Counted from the stretch's first letter, positions 35,168-46,085 are shown. The stretch is DNA of 64,000 nucleotides from Usnea hakonensis (GCA_013423325.1 BLJB01000039.1:124001-188000); one strand, 5' to 3'. Notes: generated by a model not told the origin, from the sequence alone. Numbers and translations: made by a program.

Positions 35168-38143
35168 TCAACCAAGATCCTGAATCTCTCCCTCCGGTAT
35201 CCTGCCCTTCAGCCATGCTAAGACGGCTTCTGTTCCTTTGTCTACCACTTCCCTCCTGGGAACCCTAAATTTGTTGGCTCCAATCACCAGCGATCTCAAT
35301 CCTTCCGCACCTAGCAGACCCAGCTTAGGATCTAAACGGACAATAGCATTTCCACTGACATCAAGAACCTGTAAGCCTCTAACAGGCTCAACAAGTAGTT
35401 CCGACAAGCTGTTTTGAGAGGCATGGACGGTCACTAATGCGGGAAAAGACTCCCGTAGGACAGGAAGGGATGTGATACGATTGCGGGAAAGGTTGATCTC
35501 TGATAGCTGGGGAGCGGAGAGGAGATCAAGAAGAGGGGCCATTGACGTGATAGCATTGTTCGAGAGATTCAGTGACCTGAGGTTGGGAAGTGAAATATTC
35601 GTAAGGATGTAGTCGTTACTGCCGGCGAGCTTATTGCGGGAGAGGTCCAAGGTCTTCAGAGAATTACCTATAAGCTCTATTATTTGAGGAACTTGTGTAA
35701 AGAGATTGTGATGTAGATTGAGTGTTTGGACATTATTTCCCTGAACGAGAGAATCGAAATCCAAGGTTTCGATAGTTTCGAGATCTGCTGATGAGCGGTC
35801 GACAACACCGCCGGGTCTGACATGCCACAATTTTGGAGCTGCAGCCTCTGAATCGGCGGCTGGGCCCAAGCCTTGACAGCTCATGATGTCTTCTCCTGTC
35901 TTCTCAGAGGATTCGGCGGGCAAAAGGCGCAATCGAAGTTGGTGCTTCAGAGTGTCAGTGTCCATAGTCAGGAATTTGCGCTCTCTCAACGGATTGTGTG
36001 CAATTCTCAGCATAGCCAGACTTTCCATTAGCCCAAGTCGGTCATCAAGCTTTTTGATATCATTTCTGCTAAAGTCGGCACTCTTCAGCTTCTTTAGAGA
36101 AAAGATGCTCTCGGGGAGCGAGGCGAGTCTGTTTCCTGCAGTCGAAAGAGTGAGGAGCTCGGTCCACCCTTGCATCTGCGGCAGTCGCACCAGTCTGTTC
36201 TCTGCGACGTCGAAAGACTGCAGAAATGGGAGGTCTATGGTTCCACTCTCTACTATCGTAGTCAAAGCGTTGCTTGCGACGTCCAAGACTTTCAACGTCC
36301 GCAACCCTGAGACATAAGGGGGAAACAACGCTCTCCCAAGTCGATTTCTAGACGCGTAAATCTCAATCAAGGGAAAAGCTGCCAGAAGTTCAAAGGGTAT
36401 AGACGACAGCTTATTTCCAGCAACATTCAGGACACAGAGCTTGGAGACCTCGTCACTGTTGGGCAGTAGAGTAGTGATCGCATTATTAGAAACGTCGAGT
36501 ATTTCCAGCCTTCTTAAATTGAGAACTTGCGGACTGAGAATCCCATCGAGGATGTTTTCAGCAAGTCGTAGCTCTCGCAGGGACCCTATCTGAGTGATGA
36601 CGTTCAGGCTTTGGTTTCCAAGTCTGTTCTTCGAAAGATTCAACGTGGTAAGATGCTCTAATCTTCGCAAACCCAAGGGGACGGACTGTAGATGGTTGCC
36701 GTGCATGTCAAGTGTATCTAAGCCAGCGAACAGTATCCCTTGGAAGTTGTCGTCTAGTGCACTCTCAGCTTCAGCAACGACATCTGGAAAGATATCCTCG
36801 CCGAGATGCTCAAATTCATTATCTGCGGCTACTAGCCTTACGAGGTCAACGCTTTCGTACCAAGCGCCATCACCTGCAATAAAGCTATCTGCATTATACA
36901 TTGTCAATACCTCGCTGGGCATATCCTTCAACCCCATCGCAGCAATGTTGAGCCGTCCATCCAGACGGGCGGAAGCCACACGCTTGCGTAGGAGAACTTT
37001 GTTGGTACCTCCAATTTCGGTTTCTAGAAATTCATCTTTCACCTGTGCAGACAGACCTCGCGACTGTCCAACTTTGCGACGCGCTGCTTTAGCCTTCGCG
37101 ATTGTATCGCGGAGAGCAGTCGACGATGTTGGCGGTTTTGAGAGTGTGGATGCCGGCTCAGCAGGTCTGGAAGAACTTCGAGAAGACATTTTTGAACTTT
37201 TAATTAAAGTAGAACCGGTGTCAGTAGATTCTGCCGATATGGTGGGTGCTAGCTTCCTTGTCATCCCAGTAGATTTGCTTCCAGACTTAACTGTCAAGTT
37301 CGGTACTGGGTTAACAAATGCACCCTGGACTGAGGGCCGTTGTTTCGAGGGTCTTGCAGCTAGAGTTTGCGCAGCCCTTCCGAGTCTAATCTTGGGTACG
37401 TTGGTGCCATTTTCATTGTCGTGCCGAGCCAAAGTTCCCGCACCCAGCAGTGGGGGCTTCGATTTCGAAGGTGTCAGCTCGACAGTGTTGTCTTGTGTCC
37501 CTTTTAGATTGGTCATAGATCGTGATATGTGAGAGCTAACCGCTCTTCGATTAGGCGTAGACTGCAATGTCCTATGCTCGGTAGTTGGCTCCAAGTGGCG
37601 CTTGGTAGGGGACAAAGGCCTCGGAGTCGGAACGCCAGATGGCAGAGGTGGCCTTTGCCCGTGGCTAGTACCAGGGCGACTTCTGCTCAGGGAGGACGTT
37701 GGCCGGGATGAAGAAGCTGGGGAACTCTCTGGTTGAAAGAAGCTGGATCTTCGTCTGCGTGGAGATGGTGAGGGCGGAATCTGGGATAGTGTTTCTATTG
37801 TTCTGTCCGATAATGAAGGCCTGGGTCGTCTTGAAGCTATATGTGACTTGACTGGATGCTCTATCTGCATATTGTCCATATTGCCGGCTACTAGTGTTTC
37901 CATTGTTTGTGACTTATTGGTAGCCGCTTGTTGAATCAATTGATTAGTCCCGCTCTCTACTACCTGAGGGTTCCCCCGGTTGGAGCCATTTTGGGGGGAA
38001 TCTTCCGAAAAACCTCGACCAGTAAATGCACGTTTTGAAGGCTCTGGTAAGGGAGGCACTTTCACGGTAGCCAGTGGAACAGGTAACCTGGAAAGCTTTG
38101 GAATACCAGATGCGTAGAAGCTCCTGTGAGGTGCTGGATCCAT
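35168..38143 (-). CDS. Large leucine-rich-repeat protein (LRRC40-like)
   Basis: Intronless, 991 aa from the ATG at 38143 (MDPAPHRSFYASGIPKLSRL). An open frame extends upstream to 38374, but its sequence lacks conserved character. About the first 370 residues are Ser/Pro/Arg-rich and probably disordered. An interdomain with FLETEIGGTNKVLLRKRVAS precedes the LRR array. From about residue 460 to the end there are at least 15 repeats of the LxxLxLSxNxL type (LTTLNLSKNRLGNQSL, LEILDVSNNAITTL, LKTLDLSRNKLAG, LRSLNLSNNAITSM, LSEINLSRNRITSLP). No transmembrane segment, so an intracellular scaffold is likely. This layout matches fungal LRRC40-like proteins, whose exact role is unknown. Long plus-strand frames here (for example 36594-37532) are shadows of the repeat. 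Confidence 0.85.
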   Translation of the reverse strand: MDPAPHRSFYASGIPKLSRLPVPLATVKVPPLPEPSKRAFTGRGFSEDSPQNGSNRGNPQVVESGTNQLIQQAATNKSQTMETLVAGNMDNMQIEHPVKSHIASRRPRPSLSDRTIETLSQIPPSPSPRRRRSSFFQPESSPASSSRPTSSLSRSRPGTSHGQRPPLPSGVPTPRPLSPTKRHLEPTTEHRTLQSTPNRRAVSSHISRSMTNLKGTQDNTVELTPSKSKPPLLGAGTLARHDNENGTNVPKIRLGRAAQTLAARPSKQRPSVQGAFVNPVPNLTVKSGSKSTGMTRKLAPTISAESTDTGSTLIKSSKMSSRSSSRPAEPASTLSKPPTSSTALRDTIAKAKAARRKVGQSRGLSAQVKDEFLETEIGGTNKVLLRKRVASARLDGRLNIAAMGLKDMPSEVLTMYNADSFIAGDGAWYESVDLVRLVAADNEFEHLGEDIFPDVVAEAESALDDNFQGILFAGLDTLDMHGNHLQSVPLGLRRLEHLTTLNLSKNRLGNQSLNVITQIGSLRELRLAENILDGILSPQVLNLRRLEILDVSNNAITTLLPNSDEVSKLCVLNVAGNKLSSIPFELLAAFPLIEIYASRNRLGRALFPPYVSGLRTLKVLDVASNALTTIVESGTIDLPFLQSFDVAENRLVRLPQMQGWTELLTLSTAGNRLASLPESIFSLKKLKSADFSRNDIKKLDDRLGLMESLAMLRIAHNPLRERKFLTMDTDTLKHQLRLRLLPAESSEKTGEDIMSCQGLGPAADSEAAAPKLWHVRPGGVVDRSSADLETIETLDFDSLVQGNNVQTLNLHHNLFTQVPQIIELIGNSLKTLDLSRNKLAGSNDYILTNISLPNLRSLNLSNNAITSMAPLLDLLSAPQLSEINLSRNRITSLPVLRESFPALVTVHASQNSLSELLVEPVRGLQVLDVSGNAIVRLDPKLGLLGAEGLRSLVIGANKFRVPRREVVDKGTEAVLAWLKGRIPEGEIQDLG

Positions 38144-38666
38144 ATTAGCTTCCAGAAGAGGACAATTGAGGCGATGTCTGGTATTGCTGTTACGACATTG
38201 ATATCTATCTTTGAAGTCCTTATCGCATTCCTGTCTACTTACATTAAAGTAGGCATCTATATCGTGATATAGAACGTGATTTGTTTGTTCCGTGGTTACC
38301 CCTGCCAACGCGAGCGGGCGAGGCGCGCTAGCGGGCATGATCGCGGGACCCAGCCTTCTAGATGGCACCACCACCTTGCAGAACTCCCTTCACCCCCAAC
38401 CCCCTCCTTCGACCACCTTTTGGTGTAAGGAGTTATCTCTAGAGAAGTCCATGGTCTTTGCTGGTGCAAAGCTTTCTGCACTCACGCGCTTGAGCTTCTC
38501 TCATTTTCACACTGAAAGTCCCACAGCGCTTTGGATTAGCTCAGCCACTGCAAGTAAACCAGGCTGCATATAGGCCATTTGAGGTGGGTTCATGCAGCGT
38601 ATTTGCATAGAGACAGGCTCTGACAATCGTTTTCAGAGGAACAAAGCCGGAGCTGTACATCATAAC
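38144..38666. promoter_or_regulatory. Bidirectional promoter, LRR gene (-) / coiled-coil gene (+)
   Basis: About 520 bp between head-to-head starts. No specific site identified. Confidence 0.45.
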
Positions 38667-40175
38667 ATGTCTGACTCTACTCTCCCACGTACCCCCGTAC
38701 CCGAATCCGGAATGCACCAAGGCGATGCGACACCTCTATCAAGTCCCGGTGACCACAAAGAAGCCATCAATCTACCCAGACTCGGTTCTCCTGTCCGTGC
38801 GAACACTACAATGACCCCTCCTCCTTCCACCCAAGTGCCGAAATCGGCTACAAAATCGGCGCAGGCAAAGTTTCTCAGCAGAAGAGAGCACTCACTTGCT
38901 TCACCCCCTGCAACATTAAAAACTGGTCCACCTTTGACAGCGCATGGCCTTTTTGGAGAGGTTCCCTCTCTGGAAAATGTCGAGAAAATGGATGAAGCAC
39001 AGCTGCGCACCCTTGTCACTGAACTGCTCCCAGCGTTGGGCGAAGCTCGCGTAACTGCCGCTCACTCGAAGCTCCAACATAGCTTGCTGAGCATTGAAAC
39101 CGAGGAGTCAGCTAAGCGTGCTGAAGTCGAGCATGAAGCTACGCGGAGGGAGGTTCAGATACTCCAAGAAGGAAGCCCTGTCCATCGTCACAGCTTCAGC
39201 CCCCGGTCACCACAAGCATCTTTTCAACGTAGTCTCCATCTTGCTTTAGCGCATTGTCGTGAGCTACAGCAAGAGAACACAGTTCTTGACAAACGTCTAA
39301 GAGCTTCGAAGAAGATGATCGCCCAGCTCGATGGACAAAATACAGATCTTAAAGAGCACGTTCAGCTTTTACGCCAACGCATCAAAGACAATCGGGATCA
39401 CTTGAATGAGTTGCAATCCTGTGGTGCGATCTCAATTCATGGCACCCCATCGATCGAGTACAGCACTCCATTGCCCAAGGGGACCCCAAGAACACCCGCC
39501 ACGACCAGTAGGACAGCTCGAGATGTAAACCAAGGTGTTAGTAGCCAAGATCCTTTCGACGCATTGTTGTTTGCAGGGCAGGTCCTCAATGGAGAAGCTA
39601 GCAGTGTTCCGTCTACTCCAAACCAGCCCAGATCGAGGAAATTACACCAGCAGCACATACGAGGTGCCCACTCCTTATCGTCCTTACCTACAACACCAAA
39701 CAGGTCAAGACCACTGACCGCGGATAACATCCTGACAACATCATCCGAACGATCTCGAGCAAATCATCAAGTCAGCTTTTCTGCTCCCGGTTCTCAACTT
39801 GTCTACCACGAAGAGCAGTGTGCAAGAGAGGACCGTGATAGCACAATATCAGCTTCGGAAGACGAGGAGGTCGAAGAGTATCCGGGGTCACAGGCTAGCA
39901 AGTTAGCTGCCAATATGCTACGCCGCTCTGTGGGATCACAGAAGGAGATTAACAAAGCCGCAGCTCAGACCCCAGACTCAGGGAAGTTGACCCAGGGGAA
40001 GTTGTTCGGCCAAGTCAAGAAGCCTGGTGTGATAGATACGGAGAGTTCCACGAAGCGTGGCAACGATGTCAATTCGTACGATGAGATTGTACGGAGCAGC
40101 AAAAGGTCCAGAACGGTGGACTCCGCGTCAGAGAAGGTCGGGTTAGGTATCAACAGCTGGCCGATATCGGGATGA
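38667..40175 (+). CDS. Coiled-coil protein, conserved type, unknown function
   Basis: Intronless, 502 aa from MSDSTLPRTPVPESG at 38667; the open frame begins 25 codons earlier but the MSDS start fits better. The N-terminal 85 residues are Pro/Thr/Ser-rich with several TP/SP sites. LENVEKMDEAQLRTLVTELL at about residue 100 begins a helical region, and a coiled coil runs through HCRELQQENTVLDKRLRASK, KMIAQLDGQNTDLKEHVQLL. The C-terminal half is disordered, with repeated SSVPSTPN, SSLPTTPNRS and an acidic patch SASEDEEVEEYPG, ending in a basic SSKRSRT. Many proline-directed phosphorylation sites suggest cell-cycle control, by inference. I do not recognise the family. Confidence 0.7.
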   Translation: MSDSTLPRTPVPESGMHQGDATPLSSPGDHKEAINLPRLGSPVRANTTMTPPPSTQVPKSATKSAQAKFLSRREHSLASPPATLKTGPPLTAHGLFGEVPSLENVEKMDEAQLRTLVTELLPALGEARVTAAHSKLQHSLLSIETEESAKRAEVEHEATRREVQILQEGSPVHRHSFSPRSPQASFQRSLHLALAHCRELQQENTVLDKRLRASKKMIAQLDGQNTDLKEHVQLLRQRIKDNRDHLNELQSCGAISIHGTPSIEYSTPLPKGTPRTPATTSRTARDVNQGVSSQDPFDALLFAGQVLNGEASSVPSTPNQPRSRKLHQQHIRGAHSLSSLPTTPNRSRPLTADNILTTSSERSRANHQVSFSAPGSQLVYHEEQCAREDRDSTISASEDEEVEEYPGSQASKLAANMLRRSVGSQKEINKAAAQTPDSGKLTQGKLFGQVKKPGVIDTESSTKRGNDVNSYDEIVRSSKRSRTVDSASEKVGLGINSWPISG

Positions 40176-40609
40176 AACATGGAAGGAGGGTGTGGAACAG
40201 AAAAAGAAGGGTTGGACAGAGAGAGAGAGAAAGAGAGAGCTACTCTCAAACGAATCTTGAATTCAGAGATGCGGTGCAAGATGTTTCCAGGCATACAGCA
40301 TTGAAACTTCTATGCCTACCATTTGGTCCCCTTACACTCTCAATAAGGTCTTTGAATTTTGCTTTTGATCATCGATCAAGCTTCGCAAATCCATGCGTTG
40401 CTGTTGACATATGGTTACCAATACTGTACATAGCTGATAGAATCGTGGATATAATGGCGGAGTTGCGAGATGCAAAATTATGAGATTGCTAGGGTATTAG
40501 CAACTAGCTTATTGATCATGCTACAAAACCTGGTAGATCAGCTCCGAGCTTCCAAATCTGAGCTTACATAGAGTATCTTCGGGACAATTGCAGAAGCAAG
40601 GCCTTCATA
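40176..40609. other. 3' region of the coiled-coil gene
   Basis: Contains a GA-rich tract (about 40217-40238) and no further gene. Confidence 0.4.
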
Positions 40610-40944
40610 CTCGTATCATCCAGAAGTAAGTAGCGACGCTAACGTAGCGCCGGAAAGGTAGCCAATAAATCTATTTCAATCTCCTCAAAATCGTTCTAAA
40701 ACACACCTTATTTGTATAAGAGAGAGAAAAAGACTCTACGTATATATAATAAAACAACAACGATAATAGCACTATTCGAGTGATATAGTATCCTAATAAT
40801 TGAAGTACCTTAACTGAGTAATTAAGGATACTAATAAACAATTTTATAATTAATTATCGTCGCCCTAGAATACGGGACAATGTTACAATCGCCTTCTAAG
40901 ACGCTAAAATTTTAGCTTCGCTACTTACTTCTGGATTGCACGAG
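40610..40944. mobile_element. 335-bp MITE with 33-bp terminal inverted repeats and TA target duplication
   Basis: Left end 40610-40642 (CTCGTATCATCCAGAAGTAA, then GTAGCGACGCTAA) and the reverse complement of 40912-40944 (CTCGTGCAATCCAGAAGTAA, then GTAGCGAAGCTAA) match at 29 of 33 positions. Both ends are flanked by TA (40608-40609, 40945-40946), the Tc1/mariner target duplication. The interior is very AT-rich, has no ORF, and holds an inner hairpin AGTATCCTAATAATT / AATTAAGGATACT (about 40788-40834). The element ends 163 bp before the eL13 start codon, in the promoter. Confidence 0.8.
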
Positions 40945-41107
40945 TACACCCACTCGATCCACTGATCTTCGCCACCAGCGCCAAGCCTTGGACGCGGACG
41001 CTAGAAGTATAGGGCTGGATAAGCGAAAGTTCCCACAAGCGGATCTTGAAAAGCATCATCTGTGGTGTGCAACACGACAACGCCAAACTTGATCGCCAAC
41101 TGTCACG

Positions 41108-42076
41108 ATGGTGAGTTGGTTACCTTGAATGGTAGCTGATGTCTGCTGTCAGCTTGTCGAATAATGCTTTACCTTGGAGAACGTCGACTAACTTGAACAA
41201 CCATGACAGACGATCAAGCACAATCAGCAGATACAACACAATCGTGAGCTCAACTTGGCTTCTCTTGAACGACCAGCTGGTGTAACAATGGCATACAGAT
41301 TTCCGTAAGGATTGGCAGCGTCGAGTCCGAACGCACTTCGACCAGGTGCGCCTTGCGCCCTTCAACTTTGGAGCCAACGTATCCAACGGTGGCCCTCCCA
41401 ATAGACTGCTAATATGCTATCCGTAGCCTGGGCGTAAATCACGCCGTCGCAATGCCCGTCTCACAAAGGCTGCGGCTGTCGCACCTCGTCCCGTCGACAA
41501 GCTCAAGCCTATAGTGCGATGCCCTACGATCAAATACAACCGCCGCGTCAGGGCTGGACGTGGGTTCTCGCTGGCTGAATTAAAGGTATGAATCCTTACA
41601 CACTGGCGGAAGAGTACAATTACTTTTTCGAGGACAATCTGATGACATTGACTCAGGAAGCCGGCATACCCCGCAAACTTGCCCCAACCATCGGCATCAG
41701 CGTCGACCCCCGCCGTGCCAACCTCTCCGTAGAGTCTCTTACGACCAACGTCGCCCGCCTGAAAGCCTACCGTGAAAGATTAATCATCTTTCCCCGTCGT
41801 TCAGGCCAGCACAAGAAAATTGATAGCAGCAAAGAGGAAATCGAGGCTTATGCTAAGGGCGGGAAAGAGGGGGCTCATAAGGTGCACCACATCTTGCCAA
41901 TCAAGAATATTTCGAAGGAGGACGCGATTGGTGAGGTCAGCAAGGATGATATGCCAGAGGGAGAGGAGGCTGCGTATAGGAAATTGAGGGACGCGAGGAG
42001 CGATGCTAGACTGGTGGGTGTGAGGGAAAAGCGGGCCAAGGCCAAGGCCGAAGAATCAGCTGCTGCGAAGAAATAG
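41108..42076 (+). CDS. RPL13: 60S ribosomal protein eL13
   Basis: Five exons, 41108-41110, 41210-41243, 41299-41345, 41427-41585 and 41657-42076, give 220 aa. Exon 1 is the bare ATG. Joined sequence MTIKHNQQIQHNHFRKDWQR, RVRTHFDQPGRKSRRRNARL, then AVAPRPVDKLKPIVRCPTIK, NRRVRAGRGFSLAELKEAGI, PRKLAPTIGISVDPRRANLS follows eL13 throughout. The C-terminal half is somewhat unusual for the family (KVHHILPIKNISKEDAIGEV) but in line with fungal eL13 extensions, ending in an Ala/Lys/Glu helix. Introns are 55-99 nt. Many small 5' exons are normal for ribosomal protein genes. A MITE lies directly upstream. A single-copy essential gene would be expected. Confidence 0.93.
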
Positions 42077-43896
42077 ATGGAAAGCAACTCAAAACAGAGA
42101 AGTGAGAAAATGCCGACGAATGGTAGGCTTCCAAAGGCCTACGAACTGCTGTCGGGGCAAAAAGATACTCGCTACAAGCATTCATCTGTGCCTTTCAACC
42201 TAAATTTCTTTGCTTTATTGATATAGGTACCTGCTAACGGTGATTGTGCTCGCTTGACGTACACCGCAAAGCTTCTTTACAGTTGCATCGCGTGTCCTCA
42301 GGTCAGCATCTGTTGACCACTAACCCCGATTGAGGGCAAACGAAAGATGAGCTTTAGTCTCTCACTGAGGGCGCATAGACTTGAAAGAAATGTAGACTAG
42401 TTCATGTTCCAATCTCAAGCCCGGTTGCGATGATGAGCGATGAATTTGGTCGTCGGACATCAAAATCGGGCCGAGAGTATGTCCTGAGTCCAACGTTGCA
42501 CGCCAAAACCAACTTATAGAAGCTAGGATACCCTCGATCATTCTACGACTTCTACTTTTCCGTGGTCTCATGCACAAACAGCTTCACTGCAACCAATAGT
42601 ATCCAGGAATCAATAGTGTCGTACGGAAAATTTTGCCTTGAATGCTGAAGTGGTCTCACCGAATGTGAACTTTGTCCGCCCTTCGAGCTTTACAGTTCAA
42701 CTCGGCTTTCCCATGATAGTTTCGAACGCGCTGTTGAAGTTTTGGACATCAAATCGATCTGTGTGTCTGACAAGGTAGAGGCATGTCTGCCTCTTGGATA
42801 GCTCCTGCTGCTACTTTTGCCCCATCCCACCCTGATATGGATGCCTAAAGAACTGATATTCTTTTTGTCCTTAGATGTGGCGAAAATATCTTTCTGGCGG
42901 GATTCTAGCTAAGCATTTTGCAGTCTTTTTGTAGCTCATCTACGCAACTTATACAAAAGACGTTTGAGCTCAGTTACCATGCAATCAATCCTCAGGTATT
43001 CGTTCTGGTTGCTCAGTCCAATCACAGACCGGAGTTTGAGTATGCCATGTGAGTTTCAATCTGGCTAAGGCTAATTGCTAATGTTCAATGGAAACAATGA
43101 GGTTGAGATTGACGGGAGGAGTTTGTCAACAGCGATGATCGCCTTGTTGGGCTGCGCAAGGCCAGCAGCGTATTCTCGATTTCCCATCGCTTTCACTTGC
43201 TCTCGTATGTCGTATTCTTATCTGCAATGGTCTCTTCGCCGACTTTCTCCAGAAAAGGACACGGTGCGAATTGGCGTCCCAGTCCTCTCGCATCTTCGAA
43301 TTCTTCCCCAAATTACAGGCGCAACAATGACAATCTATAATCGAATGCGGCTTGGAGTCATCTCTAATTGGAATGGTAAGCAATCGGATTGGGTCCGGCT
43401 CGGAAGAAGACTGCGAATTCCCTCCCAAACCCGACATACAATCTTCTCCTCTGTTTGCCTAAGCTCTTACGACATCATGAGCAAAAGTGTGAAACATGCA
43501 ATCATTTGCCTGCAAACTGCGGAGCATCAACGCTGCTGCCTGCTCTAACGATGCCTATGGCCTTCCGCATTGCTACGTTTCATTCATAAACCAGTAATAT
43601 TTGTGTCGACCCTACATCTGAGCCTACCTGACAGGCCAAAATATGGACCTCGGAGTCAGGCGTAAGATTTTGATTACGCCTGCAGCAAGGCTCATATGCC
43701 CTCTGATTGTATGTTCAATTGCTGGAAACAAGTGGTGCTTCGTGCGTGTCATGGAAACAACTAGGGCTACATATTCAGGATCTGCTCTTTCTCCTCCTTT
43801 CCCACCTGGCAGCTTCCTTACGTTTTGTTGACAAAGTCACTGCCATACACAGCACCGCAATCCTCGGCAAACCTCTTCCAATTATCCCTGCCCAGC
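42077..43896. other. 1.8-kb stretch without recognised gene
   Basis: Open frames such as 43075-43548 (+) overlap opposite-strand frames of similar length and show no motifs. No repeats noted. Confidence 0.35.
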
Positions 43897-44528
43897 ATGA
43901 ACAGCACTCATTTCAGGAACCAGCTGACTGGTAGCCTGTTCACCAAGTTGGAATGCCAGATCGCTTGCGCCCTCGTCGAGCACGTTCGAACGAGGAGGCA
44001 CCGTCGTGGCAATCGAGATCAGGCCGATCATACTCAGCCACCAACGCTAAGAATGCTCAATGATATACTTCAATTTTTACGAAGCTCGTTATGGTATGAC
44101 GCGCAGCGGATGCGCCTTCCGTGCAATTCCATGTCCCCGTACGCCCATCTGGACGCTTACTGTCTCGTAAGAAGTCTGAGAACCAGTCCGTCTCATGGTG
44201 GATGGTACACGGAAGTCGAGAACAATCCTCGGTATTGGAAGTATCAGGCGTATGACGTGTTCGATCGCTGGGTTGATTCAAGAAGGCAAGATATGAGAAG
44301 GCAGGATATGAGAAGGCAGGATATGAGAAGGCAGGATATGAGAAGGCAGGATATGAGAAGGCAGAACATGAGAATGCGGGAGATGAGAGAGTGTGTCATT
44401 TCCTTCTTCCATCGTCTTGTTGATTGATCAACCGCTAATCGAAAATCAGTCTAGAACGGGATGAACGGGAAGAATGGGAAGAGGAAGATTGGGAAGAATG
44501 GGATGCTACAGTGGCACGGTACCAGTGA
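43897..44528 (+). CDS. Family B protein (unknown function) with Arg-rich pentapeptide repeats, copy B1
   Basis: 190 aa, exons 43897-44390 and 44450-44528, intron 59 nt with a CGCTAATC branch site. It begins MNSTHFRNQLTGSLFTKLEC, QIACALVEHVR, the family start (NG..F..YECQIA.AI). LRSSLWYDAQRMRLPCNSMS aligns with LRGKVSGTGLPCQNIMPQIQ of B3, and YQAYDVFDRWVDS with ANRVYYAWLKQND. A pentapeptide RRQDM is then repeated, encoded by seven 15-bp units (44281-44385), followed after the intron by a very acidic tail (ERDEREEWEEEDWEEWD). The opposite charges could form charge zippers; inference only. It is on the opposite strand from the other three family members. No signal peptide. Unlike any named family I know. 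Confidence 0.6.
44281..44385 (+). repeat. Coding minisatellite, 7 x 15 bp
   Basis: Unit AGAAGGCAGGATATG. Units 2-5 are identical, unit 1 has one change, and units 6-7 are decayed. The period is a multiple of three, so the frame is kept. Confidence 0.95.
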
Positions 44529-45589
44529 AGGATGCATATGGAATCCAAAATCTTCAGCAGGACCTAAAACGATCTCCCTGGACTACAGTTTGCAGACCAT
44601 TCTTGTTTTCGATTCTGGGCTGCGCATCACAGACACTTGATCAACAATCCCACCTCAATCTTCACATGTCCCTCCCCAAAAAAAAGTTTTTCCATTTATT
44701 GATACATACCATCCAAAAGTCATATTTTTCCAAGCGACCTCAAGCTAATTTGTTGACAATCAGAATGCCTTACCGGAACCACCTCCTCCCTGCCCTAGCA
44801 AGAACTGAAACTCCACCATTTAAGGCTTTCATATTCAAACCTGTGCTATATCTCATGCTCGTCGCACTAGCCTATCGGATACGTGCCTGAAAACAAGGCT
44901 GACCCAAGATCCCGATTCAGGCTCAATTCAATCAAAATTTGATTATCGATCCCGTATCTGGCTGCCCACTTCTCAAACATTATCTATTTCTCCGCAGAGC
45001 CCCATTTCTGTAGCCTGGTTTTAGGCTCCAGCGTTCGATTTTTCGTCTCTTTTTCGTGAGAACATGGACAGACATAGTCTGGAATTAATTTCTTTTCCTT
45101 TTTTTGCTTCGAAGTGTGATGTGGGGAGGATTTGGTATTCGTACTTGATCCTTGTCTTCTCAACCTGGGTGAGAAGATACCCTTCGCCGCTTGCTTAGGA
45201 TTTAGCTAATGATGGATAGCTAAGCACCACCGCTCCCTTACCAGAGGTTAAATGCTTGAACCTCATGTCCAAAAGGTAGCCGAACGATTCTTGACATTTA
45301 CAACCAATCGAAGTGCCCAAAGCAAATCAAAACAAAGACAGACTCCCATCGCCACTTCAACAACAGGAATCCCGAACAGCAGCACTAACGCTCTGCTCTC
45401 TCCATGGGAACCATCGACTTACTCCAAAGACAAATCCACCTCGAGCCCAGACATAACGATACACACCCTCTCCACAAACTCTTAGAAGTCCTAGCACAGA
45501 AAAAAATCCCGCACCAGCCTCGCTCACCGAAAAAGCTCCCACGTCCCTTTATCTCCCTTCATGCCCCGCAGGGCACACATCATTCCACC
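44529..45589. other. Gene-poor stretch
   Basis: No confident gene. A frame from 45404 (MGTIDLLQRQIHLEPRHNDT, then HPLHKLLEVLAQKK) reads sensibly for about 50 codons before entering C-rich low-complexity DNA. It may be the start of a small gene. Confidence 0.3.
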
Positions 45590-46085
45590 AAAAATCCAAT
45601 CTTCTCTAGACCCTCAAACCCACAACTTTCCTCCCCCCCAAAAACAAGTCCCCCCCCCCCAACCCACAAAAACCCACAAAACCCCAAAACCACAACCCCC
45701 TCCCTCCTGGCACTCACGCACTCATCTCATCCAAACCCACCACCATCCCAAACCTCTCCCCCCCCTCCCCTCCCTCCCCTCCCCTCCCTTCCCTTTCCTT
45801 CCCTCCCTTCCCATTCCATCCCCCCCCCTTCGCCAAAAACCCCAGTACATACCATTCCATAATATTCCTCCCTCTCCACATCACATTCAGTACAAATATC
45901 TCATCTCATCGCAGAGAACACGCACGCACACGCATACCCTATCCTCACGAACTTGCACGCGCGGTATCGGGGGAGGAGGGGCGGGGGTGGGTGAGTGAGT
46001 GGGAAGGGGGGGAGGGAAGAAGAGAGGGAGGGAGGGAGGGTGAATGGGAGAAGAGAGGAGAGAAGTGGGGTGTGTGAGTGGTGTA
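45590..46085. repeat. Mirror-strand low-complexity island (C/T-rich then G/A-rich)
   Basis: About 45610-45840 on + is nearly all pyrimidine or C/A, with runs of C and CCCTCCCTT units. About 45968-46075 is nearly all purine, with GGGAGGGAGGGAGGG. The two halves are roughly complementary and about 120 bp apart. Frames in this stretch are not real proteins. Confidence 0.8.

Noticed and set aside
36594..37532. 312-aa plus-strand ORF
   Set aside because: Shadow of the leucine-rich-repeat gene on the minus strand; Ser/Arg-biased and without motifs.
44281..44385. CRISPR-like regular repeat
   Set aside because: 15-bp units without spacers, in frame inside a eukaryotic coding exon; a minisatellite.
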